DNA of 64,000 nucleotides from a bacterium (lineage in GTDB: Bacteria > NPL-UPA2 > JAUVJM01): contig JAUWGW010000003.1 of the NCBI GenBank assembly GCA_030606215.1, positions 57,683 through 121,682 on the forward strand, given 5' to 3'. Shown one piece after another: positions 44,685 through 52,495 of this stretch (the first letter of the stretch is position 1; every line of letters begins with the position of its first letter). Below the pieces are notes generated by a model. The model searched no databases and was not told the DNA's origin. It was given only the letters and a program-made list of their open reading frames with translations. The position numbers and the translations under genes are program-made.

Positions 44685-46055
44685 CTACATCACTTTTTGG
44701 GCGCCGTTAGAGGGTTGACAGACAAAGATGTAATCAGAAAAACTTTGTTCTTTTTTGAAATAATTTTTGTAGTATCCATGAATCATGCCTTTTTTGAACT
44801 TGTCAACTTTCTGTCTGTGAACCATGTTCACGGTGCATCCACCAAATCCAGCGCCGGTTAAACGCGAGCCAATAGCACCATTTCCTCCGGCAATCTCTAC
44901 TAATCGGTCCAGTTCGGGGCAGCTGACCTCATAATCTTCAGCACAACTTTTGTGGGATTGATACATCAGCTGGCCGAATTCGTCCATCTTTTGATTTTCT
45001 ATACATTCTTTACTTCTTTCTACTCTCTCAGCCTCAGTAAAGACATGGCGGAGGCGGCTTTTTATCTTCAAACCAGATGACGGCGGCTCAAAATGTGAAC
45101 CGCTCTTAAGCTTAAAATATCGTTCACGGATAGCCTCCTCATCCATTTTCAGGAAAAGAGATAATTCTGTTAATGTAAAATCATTCTTTGGAAATATCCT
45201 ATCAAGCGTGTTGTCAATATTCTTTAGCAGATATGAAAACCTTGATTTTTTTAAGTCTCCTAACAGGTCAATGTCACATCTCGTCTTATATTTATCTTCA
45301 ATGAATTTTCTTATCATAGCTGCTCCGAGACGACATTCAACAACCCTCTGGTTGTAAGCCAAACTTGCGCTGGCAGATTTTTTTGCCTCCACTAATGAAT
45401 TACATACAACTATCACGTAATTCTCAGGAAATGGTATATATTCTATTCTTAGAGGGAAGAAGTCAATTTTCAAAACCATCCCGCTTTTTCCCGAGAGAGA
45501 GGTGGCCTGGTCCATCCCGCCGCCTTCTGCCCCGACGTATCTCTCACCCACAGCTAACAGCTCGGCTAAAAATAACTTATCAATATTGAGCTTATTGAAA
45601 TCATTAATAACAACCGCAGTTGCTACTACCAGTGCAGATGATGAACTTAGTCCCGAACCTGCGGGTATATTGCCGTCAATGAGGGCATTCATACCGCATA
45701 ACAGCTTTTTCTCTTTCTTCTGGGGTAGATAATCCTGAAGTGTTTGGAAAGCGGCTTTACAATAGTTTCCCCAGTTTCCTTTTGGATAAGGTGGTATTTG
45801 GAAATCTATTTCAAACTCTATATCTTCAAACGATGGGTCAGTATTTTTTATAACTACTTTGTTATCATCGCGCGGGGAAATGCATATAGTTATACCCTGG
45901 CGTATTGCCATTGGCAAAACCGGCAGACCGTTATAGTCAGTATGTTCGCCAATTAGATTAACCCGACCCGGAGCGCGATAGATGGAGAAATATTCCGCTT
46001 CAGGGAAAAGTTTCCTGAAATTACTTGCTATATTTGCGTACCGTTCACTAAGCAT
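44685..46055 (-). CDS. galK: Galactokinase/N-acetylgalactosamine kinase (GHMP family)
   Basis: The 456-residue protein shows galactokinase signatures: APGRVNLIGEHTDYNG, DGNIPAGSGLSSSSALVVA, EGGGMDQATSLSGKSG, and a C-terminal GAGFGGCTVNMV. It is longer than E. coli GalK (about 380) and the length recalls eukaryotic GALK2-type N-acetylgalactosamine kinases, so the sugar may be GalNAc. The start at 46055 lies inside the galE end (eight-base overlap); the longer ORF at 46103 is less likely. Confidence 0.87.
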   Translation of the reverse strand: MLSERYANIASNFRKLFPEAEYFSIYRAPGRVNLIGEHTDYNGLPVLPMAIRQGITICISPRDDNKVVIKNTDPSFEDIEFEIDFQIPPYPKGNWGNYCKAAFQTLQDYLPQKKEKKLLCGMNALIDGNIPAGSGLSSSSALVVATAVVINDFNKLNIDKLFLAELLAVGERYVGAEGGGMDQATSLSGKSGMVLKIDFFPLRIEYIPFPENYVIVVCNSLVEAKKSASASLAYNQRVVECRLGAAMIRKFIEDKYKTRCDIDLLGDLKKSRFSYLLKNIDNTLDRIFPKNDFTLTELSLFLKMDEEAIRERYFKLKSGSHFEPPSSGLKIKSRLRHVFTEAERVERSKECIENQKMDEFGQLMYQSHKSCAEDYEVSCPELDRLVEIAGGNGAIGSRLTGAGFGGCTVNMVHRQKVDKFKKGMIHGYYKNYFKKEQSFSDYIFVCQPSNGAQKVM

Positions 46056-46986
46056 TTCTCTTGCACCATTCAACTGTTCTCTTAAGACCTTCCTCCATGT
46101 CAATTTCTATTTCAAAACCCAATTTACGCTTTGCCAGTGAATTGTCGCCGAGAGAATGGATTATGTTGCCTTCAGGCAGCGGCAAACATTCACGGGTTGA
46201 CTTAACATTCATCAGTTCAGAAATTTTATCATGCATATCGGAGATTACCACTGACTTTCCAGTTGAGATATTATAAGCGGCTCCTTCAAACTTAGAATCT
46301 TTCTCCATTGCGAGAAGATTTGCATTTACAACATTTGCTACATAGATCATATCTCTGGTTTGCTTTCCATCCCCAAGCAGTTGGGAAGAGCCTTTCTCAC
46401 GAATCTGGTCAATTACAATAGTAACTCCTCCAGGATGTGGTAAATCTGCATTTTGGCGTGGACCGAATACATTGAAGTATCTTAGAGATACTGTATCAAT
46501 ATCATGCAGTTTTGCAAAAAGCCTCATATAATTTTCCCCTGTAACTTTTTCCAGACCATAGGGGGAAACGGGAATTAGCAGTGCAGTTTCCTTTATAGGG
46601 AGGTCGTCGCAGTATCCATAGACAGCAGCAGTTGATGAAAAAATCACCCTTTTAACGTTATATTTCACTGCGATTTCAAGTAATTTGACAGTAGCAATTA
46701 TATTCTGCATTGCGCTCCAGCAAGGCTTCTTTAGACTGATGTTGACAGAAGTGTTTGCTGCCAGATGAAAGATGTGCTCTTTGCCTTCAACGGCTTTCTC
46801 TAAAACTTTCTGCTCCAATATATCTCCATCAATAAGGTTAATCTCTTTTATAACAGATTTAATATTCTCAGGTTTCCCATGCGACAGGTTGTCAATTACA
46901 GTCACATTATGACCTTCTCCAACTAATCTTTCAGTTAAATGCGAACCTATAAATCCCGCGCCGCCGGTTACGAGCACCTTAGCCAT
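46048..46986 (-). CDS. galE: UDP-glucose/UDP-GlcNAc 4-epimerase-like SDR enzyme
   Basis: The 312-residue protein is an extended short-chain dehydrogenase: VLVTGGAGFIGSHLTERL, HLAANTSVNISLKKP, FSSTAAVYGY, and the YxxxK catalytic pair in SPYGLEKVTGENYM, then LRYFNVFGPRQN. Such enzymes epimerise UDP-galactose or UDP-GalNAc. The overlap with a galactokinase makes a Leloir-type role likely. It leads the galE-galK-mdh-fumarase-hppA-purH run; no clear promoter was identified upstream. Confidence 0.88.
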   Translation of the reverse strand: MAKVLVTGGAGFIGSHLTERLVGEGHNVTVIDNLSHGKPENIKSVIKEINLIDGDILEQKVLEKAVEGKEHIFHLAANTSVNISLKKPCWSAMQNIIATVKLLEIAVKYNVKRVIFSSTAAVYGYCDDLPIKETALLIPVSPYGLEKVTGENYMRLFAKLHDIDTVSLRYFNVFGPRQNADLPHPGGVTIVIDQIREKGSSQLLGDGKQTRDMIYVANVVNANLLAMEKDSKFEGAAYNISTGKSVVISDMHDKISELMNVKSTRECLPLPEGNIIHSLGDNSLAKRKLGFEIEIDMEEGLKRTVEWCKRNA

Positions 46987-47079
46987 CTTTCATCCTTTAT
47001 TTTCCAGCTTTCTTATCTTGTAGGATATTGTCTCTGCCCTAAACTTACCTCCTTTGCTATGTCAATTTTTATCATATCA

Positions 47080-47096
47080 GGAGAAGATTCTTCTCC
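47080..47096. repeat. Short hairpin after a small antitoxin-like gene
   Basis: GGAGAAG and CTTCTCC are perfect 7-base arms around three bases, directly downstream (minus strand) of the 48-residue gene. There is no T-tract, so it is a weak terminator candidate. Confidence 0.4.
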
Positions 47097-47097
47097 A

Positions 47098-47244
47098 TTA
47101 GTCAGGCGGTAGAGCTTTTTTAGCCAATGTCATCATCTCTTTGGCAAGCTTGCGATCCTCTTCTTGTAGCGCTTCATAAACAGGTCCATATTTCCGGGCA
47201 GCCCTTTCTTCGGATTTATCTTCTAACTCGCTCTTTAGATACAT
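47098..47244 (-). CDS. Small charged helical protein, 48 aa (unknown)
   Basis: The product starts MYLKSELEDKSEERAARKYG, continues PVYEALQEEDRKLAKEMM and ends LAKKALPPD. It is strongly charged and predicted helical, like many antitoxins, but I do not recognise the family. A weak GAGG site lies upstream. It is the last small gene of the string between the CRISPR array and galE. It may be coupled to the Cys-containing microprotein gene 60 bases upstream. Confidence 0.55.
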   Translation of the reverse strand: MYLKSELEDKSEERAARKYGPVYEALQEEDRKLAKEMMTLAKKALPPD

Positions 47245-47303
47245 ATCCTTGCCTCAATTTTAGCAGGGTTATTATTCAGCTCCAGTAAATTTTGGCAGGG
47301 TTT

Positions 47304-47447
47304 CTATTTCCTGTCAATCGATTTAATTTCCTGAATCATCTGTTTCGATCTGGCTCTACCTTTTGGCTTGTGTTTGGGTTCCCAGCCGTGTTTCCACGGT
47401 TTGCACATGGCACATCCCGAAGATTTTTTGTCTTTATATTTTGCCAT
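47304..47447 (-). CDS. Cys-containing microprotein, 47 aa (copy 1)
   Basis: The product reads MAKYKDKKSSGCAMCKPWKH and then GWEPKHKPKGRARSK, with a CxxC pair and many basic residues. I do not recognise the family by name. The first 88 bases match the microprotein gene at 60251-60338 at 85 positions; the two diverge after residue 29. The CxxC and WKHGWEPKHKPK segments suggest metal and nucleic-acid binding (inference). It lies downstream of a nucleotidyltransferase gene set on the same strand. Confidence 0.75.
   Translation of the reverse strand: MAKYKDKKSSGCAMCKPWKHGWEPKHKPKGRARSKQMIQEIKSIDRK
47360..47447. repeat. 88-bp repeat flanking the CRISPR-Cas island, left copy
   Basis: Same orientation as 60251-60338, with three transitions. 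It covers the first 29 codons of the microprotein gene. Confidence 0.9.
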
Positions 47448-47467
47448 TGGTTGATGACTACCTTTGC

Positions 47468-47599
47468 CTATTCCCATACAGATAATTTTTCAAGCACAGC
47501 CTTATACACCTGTTCTGGTCTACGCTTAGTGGTATCAAGCCTAATTTCGGCAGGGATGGATTTGAACTCTTTAAACACTTTTCGCCTGGGCCAATCATC
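47468..47599 (-). pseudogene. Remnant of a small kinase-like or unknown gene
   Basis: A 43-codon open stretch without a start codon reads DDWPRRKVFKEFKSI, PAEIRLDTTKRRPEQVYKAV and LEKLSVWE before a stop. Its composition looks like real coding sequence, such as the C-terminal end of a small P-loop kinase. A stop codon precedes it in frame, so the gene appears truncated. Confidence 0.4.
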
Positions 47600-47768
47600 T
47601 TATAACAAATGGCACGTTTACCTCAGAAAGTTTCTTTTGTTTTCTAATTGTTTTTATATCTACAGTATATTTCAAATTCATATAAATAAATCTAAGATAG
47701 TTGTCCATTGATAGAGATTTCGCCTTTGGCATATTTCCTTTTATGACAGGGAGATTTAACTTTTCCAT
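47595..47768 (-). CDS. Small nucleotidyltransferase-partner protein, 57 aa
   Basis: The product reads MEKLNLPVIKGNMPKAKSLS, MDNYLRFIYMNLKYTVDIKT and IRKQKKLSEVNVPFVIR. The segment MDNYLRFIYMNLKYT with a terminal VPF motif resembles small proteins I associate with AbiEii-like nucleotidyltransferases in related genomes. Its ATG lies one base after the nucleotidyltransferase stop, which supports co-translation. Its role (antitoxin, cofactor or target adaptor) is not known. Confidence 0.65.
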   Translation of the reverse strand: MEKLNLPVIKGNMPKAKSLSMDNYLRFIYMNLKYTVDIKTIRKQKKLSEVNVPFVIR

Positions 47769-47769
47769 A

Positions 47770-48309
47770 TCACTTAATCTCTAATAATATTTTATTATAG
47801 ATATCTTCTGTGCCGTATTTCTGAGAGATACTCTTAAATTCTTCGCTTTTGATATCTATATTGTTATACTTTACCAAATCGATAATATCCATCAGGTCCT
47901 TATGCTCACGTTGCGAAGGATTATTCTTTATTGAGTGGAGCTTAAGTGCTATCAGATGCAAAAGAGATGGAATAAGAAACTTCTGGCTGGCGATAGTAAT
48001 CTCTTTGGCATCTTTTATAACTTTATCTAACGTATTTTTGTCAACAAACATGAAATCAATATCCAGAATATAGTGTTTTACACTTTTTAACCTGCTAAAC
48101 AACTTCCTCCTGTTATCCTCTTTATAGCCTTCTTTTTCTAACAGAACTAATGCTTTCTTGAAATCATTCTCTGTTGTCAAAAAGTCTATATCTGCAGTTT
48201 GGTGCGATACGTTATAATAATTAACCGCAAAACCACCTATTAGAACAGCGACTGTATGTGTCTTTTTTAATATAGCTGAAACTAAATGAAATTCTGTCTC
48301 ATATCTCAT
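47770..48309 (-). CDS. AbiEii-like nucleotidyltransferase, 179 aa
   Basis: The protein has the pol-beta-type core AVLIGGFAVNYYNVSH followed by TADIDFLT with its Asp-x-Asp, a third acidic strand ILDIDFMFV, and a helical C-terminus with SQREHKDLMDIIDLVK. This is the small nucleotidyltransferase fold of AbiEii/MenT toxins, which modify tRNA or proteins. It is followed directly by a 57-residue partner and has its own promoter. It lies beside the far end of the CRISPR array. Confidence 0.82.
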   Translation of the reverse strand: MRYETEFHLVSAILKKTHTVAVLIGGFAVNYYNVSHQTADIDFLTTENDFKKALVLLEKEGYKEDNRRKLFSRLKSVKHYILDIDFMFVDKNTLDKVIKDAKEITIASQKFLIPSLLHLIALKLHSIKNNPSQREHKDLMDIIDLVKYNNIDIKSEEFKSISQKYGTEDIYNKILLEIK

Positions 48310-48342
48310 CTCTTTTGTTTCCTCATAATTGCCTATAATCGA

Positions 48343-48371
48343 ATTTTACCTGAAATAAGTCTATTTAGCAA
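48343..48371 (-). promoter_or_regulatory. Candidate promoter of the nucleotidyltransferase module
   Basis: On the minus strand TTGCTA and TAAAAT are 17 bases apart, 34 bases before the start codon. The rest of the gap up to the array shows nothing recognisable. Confidence 0.5.
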
Positions 48372-48432
48372 TCGTTTTTTGGAATAAATTTTTTGGGATT
48401 AAATAGTGAGGAGCAACGGCCAATTTGGGAGT

Positions 48433-48838
48433 TTCAATCCTTGTTTTAATGGATCGTCCTCTCAAACCCCTGCCACAAGAAGCAGGTGTGCAAGGAGAGT
48501 TAAGTTTCAATCCTTGTTTTAATGGATCGTCCTCTCAAACGAGAACAATCAGGGATGCCTATTATCTCATCATCTGAGTTTCAATCCTTGTTTTAATGGA
48601 TCGTCCTCTCAAACAGGGCTCTGTTGACACAGATAAATTTGCACTACCCTTTGTTTCAATCCTTGTTTTAATGGATCGTCCTCTCAAACTAAACTAAATC
48701 CAGCCCCGAAATATGTCCATGCAGGAGCGTTTCAATCCTTGTTTTAATGGATCGTCCTCTCAAACTTTGATTTAAGGTATTGTTACTTCTTTCCGTATCG
48801 GGTTTCAATCCTTGTTTTAATGGATCGTCCTCTCAAAC
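48433..48838 (-). CRISPR. CRISPR array, six identical 37-bp repeats, five spacers
   Basis: Repeats lie at 48433-48469, 48504-48540, 48578-48614, 48653-48689, 48729-48765 and 48802-48838. On the minus strand each starts GTTTGAGAGG and ends GGATTGAAAC, the 8-base ATTGAAAC handle being typical of type I-B and III systems. Spacers are 34, 37, 38, 39 and 36 bases. All six repeats are identical, including the distal one, so the array is young or recently homogenised. Orientation follows the handle and the position of cas4 and the leader at higher coordinates. Confidence 0.98.
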
Positions 48839-49010
48839 TCCAGTTTCTACACAAGTTACCTGAAAATGGTAAGTTGCCTCTCTCAAGCACAAATGGTTTT
48901 CGTCAAATTTATGCAGTTTTTGTATTCTCCAAACACTCATCCTCTTCCCTTTTACATGCTTTTGCCTTACTCATCTCTCCAATTTACGGATAGTTACGAA
49001 GTTGCCCACA
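48839..49010 (-). promoter_or_regulatory. Probable CRISPR leader
   Basis: The 172-base gap between the cas4 stop and the first repeat, AT-rich and without a supported gene, lies at the leader end predicted from repeat orientation. No clear promoter boxes were recognised. Confidence 0.6.
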
Positions 49011-49607
49011 TCAAACACAAATATTTTTGTAGCAACAATCAACGCATCTTGCTAAAGACTTTGCCTTACTGGGATAAAAACCATGCTGAATTACGTTCAA
49101 AACATCCTTTATTATTTGCTGTGCGTTCTCAAAATCTTTGTCACTGAAACTCATCTCTTTTAGGAGATATTTGCTCCGGATATAGCAAACGTAACCTTTT
49201 CGGACTTCACATTGGTAGTTATCCTTGATCAAGAGAGCGTATAGCACTGACTGAATTCTATGTGTGCGGTAGATAGTATCTTTATATTCAGCAAATTTAT
49301 AATCCAGAGGTGCCATTGTACCATCTGCAAAGTATAGAACTTCATCTATCTCTCCTCTAAGATGATAACGAGATGATGACAAATATACTATGATGTCTTT
49401 TTGGACACACGATATTTTCTTACGCAGATAATCACGATTTTCCTTCTGTTTTTCCTCGTGTAACTCCCTTCCTTTTAGAACCTTGTATCTTTTTTCTTCA
49501 TGCTGAGGAATGCATAAACAATTCATAAAAAAGATAAATCTTGGACAGAATAGATACTCAATAACTTCAGAAGGCGTAATGGATAAATTTTGCTTGTCCA
49601 TTCTCAT
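49011..49607 (-). CDS. cas4: CRISPR-associated exonuclease Cas4
   Basis: The 198-residue protein has a RecB-type nuclease core: an N-terminal Cys in IEYLFCPRF, RGEIDEVLYF, MAPLDYKFAEYKD with the metal-binding Asp and Lys, a helix with HRIQSVLYALLI, and the C-terminal Cys cluster CVDCCYKNIC for an Fe-S centre. Cas4 trims prespacers and sets PAM choice during adaptation. It lies 15 bases after cas2 and next to the leader. Confidence 0.93.
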   Translation of the reverse strand: MRMDKQNLSITPSEVIEYLFCPRFIFFMNCLCIPQHEEKRYKVLKGRELHEEKQKENRDYLRKKISCVQKDIIVYLSSSRYHLRGEIDEVLYFADGTMAPLDYKFAEYKDTIYRTHRIQSVLYALLIKDNYQCEVRKGYVCYIRSKYLLKEMSFSDKDFENAQQIIKDVLNVIQHGFYPSKAKSLARCVDCCYKNICV

Positions 49608-49622
49608 ATGCCAGCGGACATG

Positions 49623-50889
<1,267 letters not shown>

Positions 50890-50899
50890 TTTAAAATCC

Positions 50900-50930
50900 T
50901 CACCACCGTCCCAAATCCCCGCGACACCGA
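50900..50930. repeat. 31-bp direct repeat, right-hand remnant of the cas6 3' end
   Basis: All 31 bases equal 51803-51833. On the minus strand it reads in the cas6 frame KSVSRGFGTVV, then RILKCS and a TAG that overlaps the cas1 start. It lies between the nucleotidyltransferase stop and cas1. Confidence 0.95.
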
Positions 50931-50942
50931 TTTTCTCCCAGC

Positions 50943-51530
50943 TTAAGTCAAAGGCCCTGCTTCATCAAGTGCTTTTTCCAACAAGTCAGAAATGCCCAGG
51001 TCTTCAGCCCATTGTTTAAGATAGACCATGTTGAGTTGTTCCCCCTGCACCTTCAAAACACCCAGCACATCACTCCATTGACGGTCTGAGATACATCCTC
51101 CAATCTTATACCACTTCAATTTATTGATAATAATATCTTCCGGTGTGGCAAAGAAAAGCTGTCGTGGGCTATCTTCAGAAACAGGCTTCGGAAATCGCCG
51201 TAAAAAAGCCTGTTTGTCAAAGGGCTGGTCCTTGAGAATAAACACATCTACTTTGAACATTGTCTCAAGATGAATAAGGTTGAAGGATGACTGGTGCTTG
51301 ATTGCATCACGGATCATTTCAGCGTCTACATAAAACTTTTCTTTTAGGGATTCTTCAATAGGAGATATTTGTTCCCGCTTAATATCAGCTACAATGTCCA
51401 CATCTACCGTCGCACGAGCGACACCAAAAGCAGAACTTGCTAAAGAGCCACCTATATGGTAGGCAATACCAAGTTTTTCAAAAACCCTCACAACTTTGAG
51501 ACTGATCTCAATAATATCGGGATGTTTCAT
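50943..51530 (-). CDS. Nucleotidyltransferase (AbiEii/MNT-like) inserted in the cas operon
   Basis: The 195-residue protein has a pol-beta-type start (LGIAYHIGGSLASSAFGV, then RATVDVDIVAD with Asp-x-Asp), a third acidic strand MFKVDVFILKD, and a helical C-terminus LFFATPEDIIINKLKWYK typical of DUF1814-like transferases. It follows its partner gene by one base. Together they sit between cas6 and cas1 inside a perfect 31-bp direct repeat, so they look like a late insertion rather than part of the CRISPR machinery. Confidence 0.88.
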   Translation of the reverse strand: MKHPDIIEISLKVVRVFEKLGIAYHIGGSLASSAFGVARATVDVDIVADIKREQISPIEESLKEKFYVDAEMIRDAIKHQSSFNLIHLETMFKVDVFILKDQPFDKQAFLRRFPKPVSEDSPRQLFFATPEDIIINKLKWYKIGGCISDRQWSDVLGVLKVQGEQLNMVYLKQWAEDLGISDLLEKALDEAGPLT

Positions 51531-51531
51531 C

Positions 51532-51795
51532 TTACCGGCCCCCCTTTTCTTTTACTAAATCCCTAATTCGTCGAGCCAAAGACGCATCTTTATATAAAAG
51601 TGAAACAAATCGTTGTATGCGAGCATCCAGCGTTTCCTCAGGATAACGCTCACAAATTCCTTGCCAGGATAATTGACGCGTGGTCTTGCTCAGCGAAACA
51701 ACCATCTGCAAACGTCGAAAGATAGTCGCCTTGCGAATCAACCCTATCTGAAACTGCTCAGCTTTCCTATGTGTGTCAGAAGATAATGTTTTCAT
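51532..51795 (-). CDS. Small helical partner of the inserted nucleotidyltransferase
   Basis: The 87-residue protein includes AEQFQIGLIRKATIFRRLQM, VVSLSKTTRQLSWQGI and FVSLLYKDASLARRIRDLV. Proteins with this RKAxxxRRLxxVxSLSxTT pattern commonly precede AbiEii-like nucleotidyltransferases (recall) and may act as antitoxins. Its ATG overlaps the cas6 stop (ATGA), so translation is coupled to cas6. It lies inside the 31-bp direct repeat pair. Confidence 0.8.
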   Translation of the reverse strand: MKTLSSDTHRKAEQFQIGLIRKATIFRRLQMVVSLSKTTRQLSWQGICERYPEETLDARIQRFVSLLYKDASLARRIRDLVKEKGGR

Positions 51796-52463
51796 TTAAC
51801 CTTCACCACCGTCCCAAATCCCCGCGACACCGACTTCCCCAGACCAAAATAATCAGGTATTTCAAAATTAACCGAAAAACTTCCCAGAAACCCAAGCATG
51901 GGAGTGCGTTTGAGCGAGGTTCTAACTTCTTTCATATTGATAATATTTGCCTTAATAGGTTCACAAACTGTATAGCCCAACCCCTTAGACATAGAAATAA
52001 TATTGCCAACTAATATTTTTGCCAATAACTCTTTTTTTTCCCTCTGACCGCTAAGTCTTCTATATTTCTCATAATTCCTTTCATTCAAAGCAAGCCATGG
52101 GGTGAGGAAGGAATAAGGGAAAATTGTTTTAATTGTGCCATAGAGTTCCTCTTGAAACACTATATCCTTTTTAAGAATCTTATATTTCTCATAGGGTAGT
52201 GCAATTGTTTCTCCAACCAAATGAAGATTAGAGATAAGTTTTGCAGCCTTTCCAATGCCTACTAATAAACAGTTTCTTTGAATACATTTATATTGAACAA
52301 GAGGATATCTATACTTGACCGTACCATCTTCACTATGTTGGTGAAGCAATATTTCATTTGGATACAGGCCAGCAATGGTTCCCCGTAAGTCTTTTGATTG
52401 GAATCCTAACTTATCTATTGACCTATCAAACTGTAGACAAACAACAGAACTCAATACTTTCAC
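51792..52463 (-). CDS. cas6: CRISPR-associated endoribonuclease Cas6 (divergent)
   Basis: The 223-residue protein ends with the Cas6 signature FGLGKSVSRGFGTVVKVK, a Gly-rich loop, and has the strand pattern of a RAMP fold (MKVLSSVVCLQF at the start, TVKYRYPLVQYK in the middle). It processes crRNA. The catalytic His may be in LLHQHSEDG, but this is uncertain. The last coding bases are part of a 31-bp direct repeat whose other copy lies downstream of the inserted module, so the current C-terminus VKVK probably differs from the ancestral end. Confidence 0.85.
   Translation of the reverse strand: MKVLSSVVCLQFDRSIDKLGFQSKDLRGTIAGLYPNEILLHQHSEDGTVKYRYPLVQYKCIQRNCLLVGIGKAAKLISNLHLVGETIALPYEKYKILKKDIVFQEELYGTIKTIFPYSFLTPWLALNERNYEKYRRLSGQREKKELLAKILVGNIISMSKGLGYTVCEPIKANIINMKEVRTSLKRTPMLGFLGSFSVNFEIPDYFGLGKSVSRGFGTVVKVK
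51803..51833. repeat. 31-bp direct repeat, copy within the cas6 3' end
   Basis: Identical to 50900-50930. It encodes the Gly-rich loop region of Cas6 and marks the left boundary of the inserted module in cas6 reading order. Confidence 0.95.
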
Positions 52464-52495
52464 GGTAAGTTATTTGTTAAAGCATTTATTAACTG

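Noticed and set aside
47292-47711. Rightward ORF of 139 codons between galE and the CRISPR array
   Set aside because: It is antisense to the Cys-containing microprotein gene, whose first 29 codons are preserved at a second locus at protein level with mostly silent changes; the rightward reading has no ribosome binding site or family.
48866-49147. Rightward ORF of 93 codons beside the array
   Set aside because: It lies over the leader and the Cys-cluster end of cas4 in the opposite direction and has no recognisable domain.
50943-51795. The transferase pair as a new core Cas component
   Set aside because: The flanking perfect duplication of the cas6 end indicates a late insertion rather than an ancestral part of the operon.
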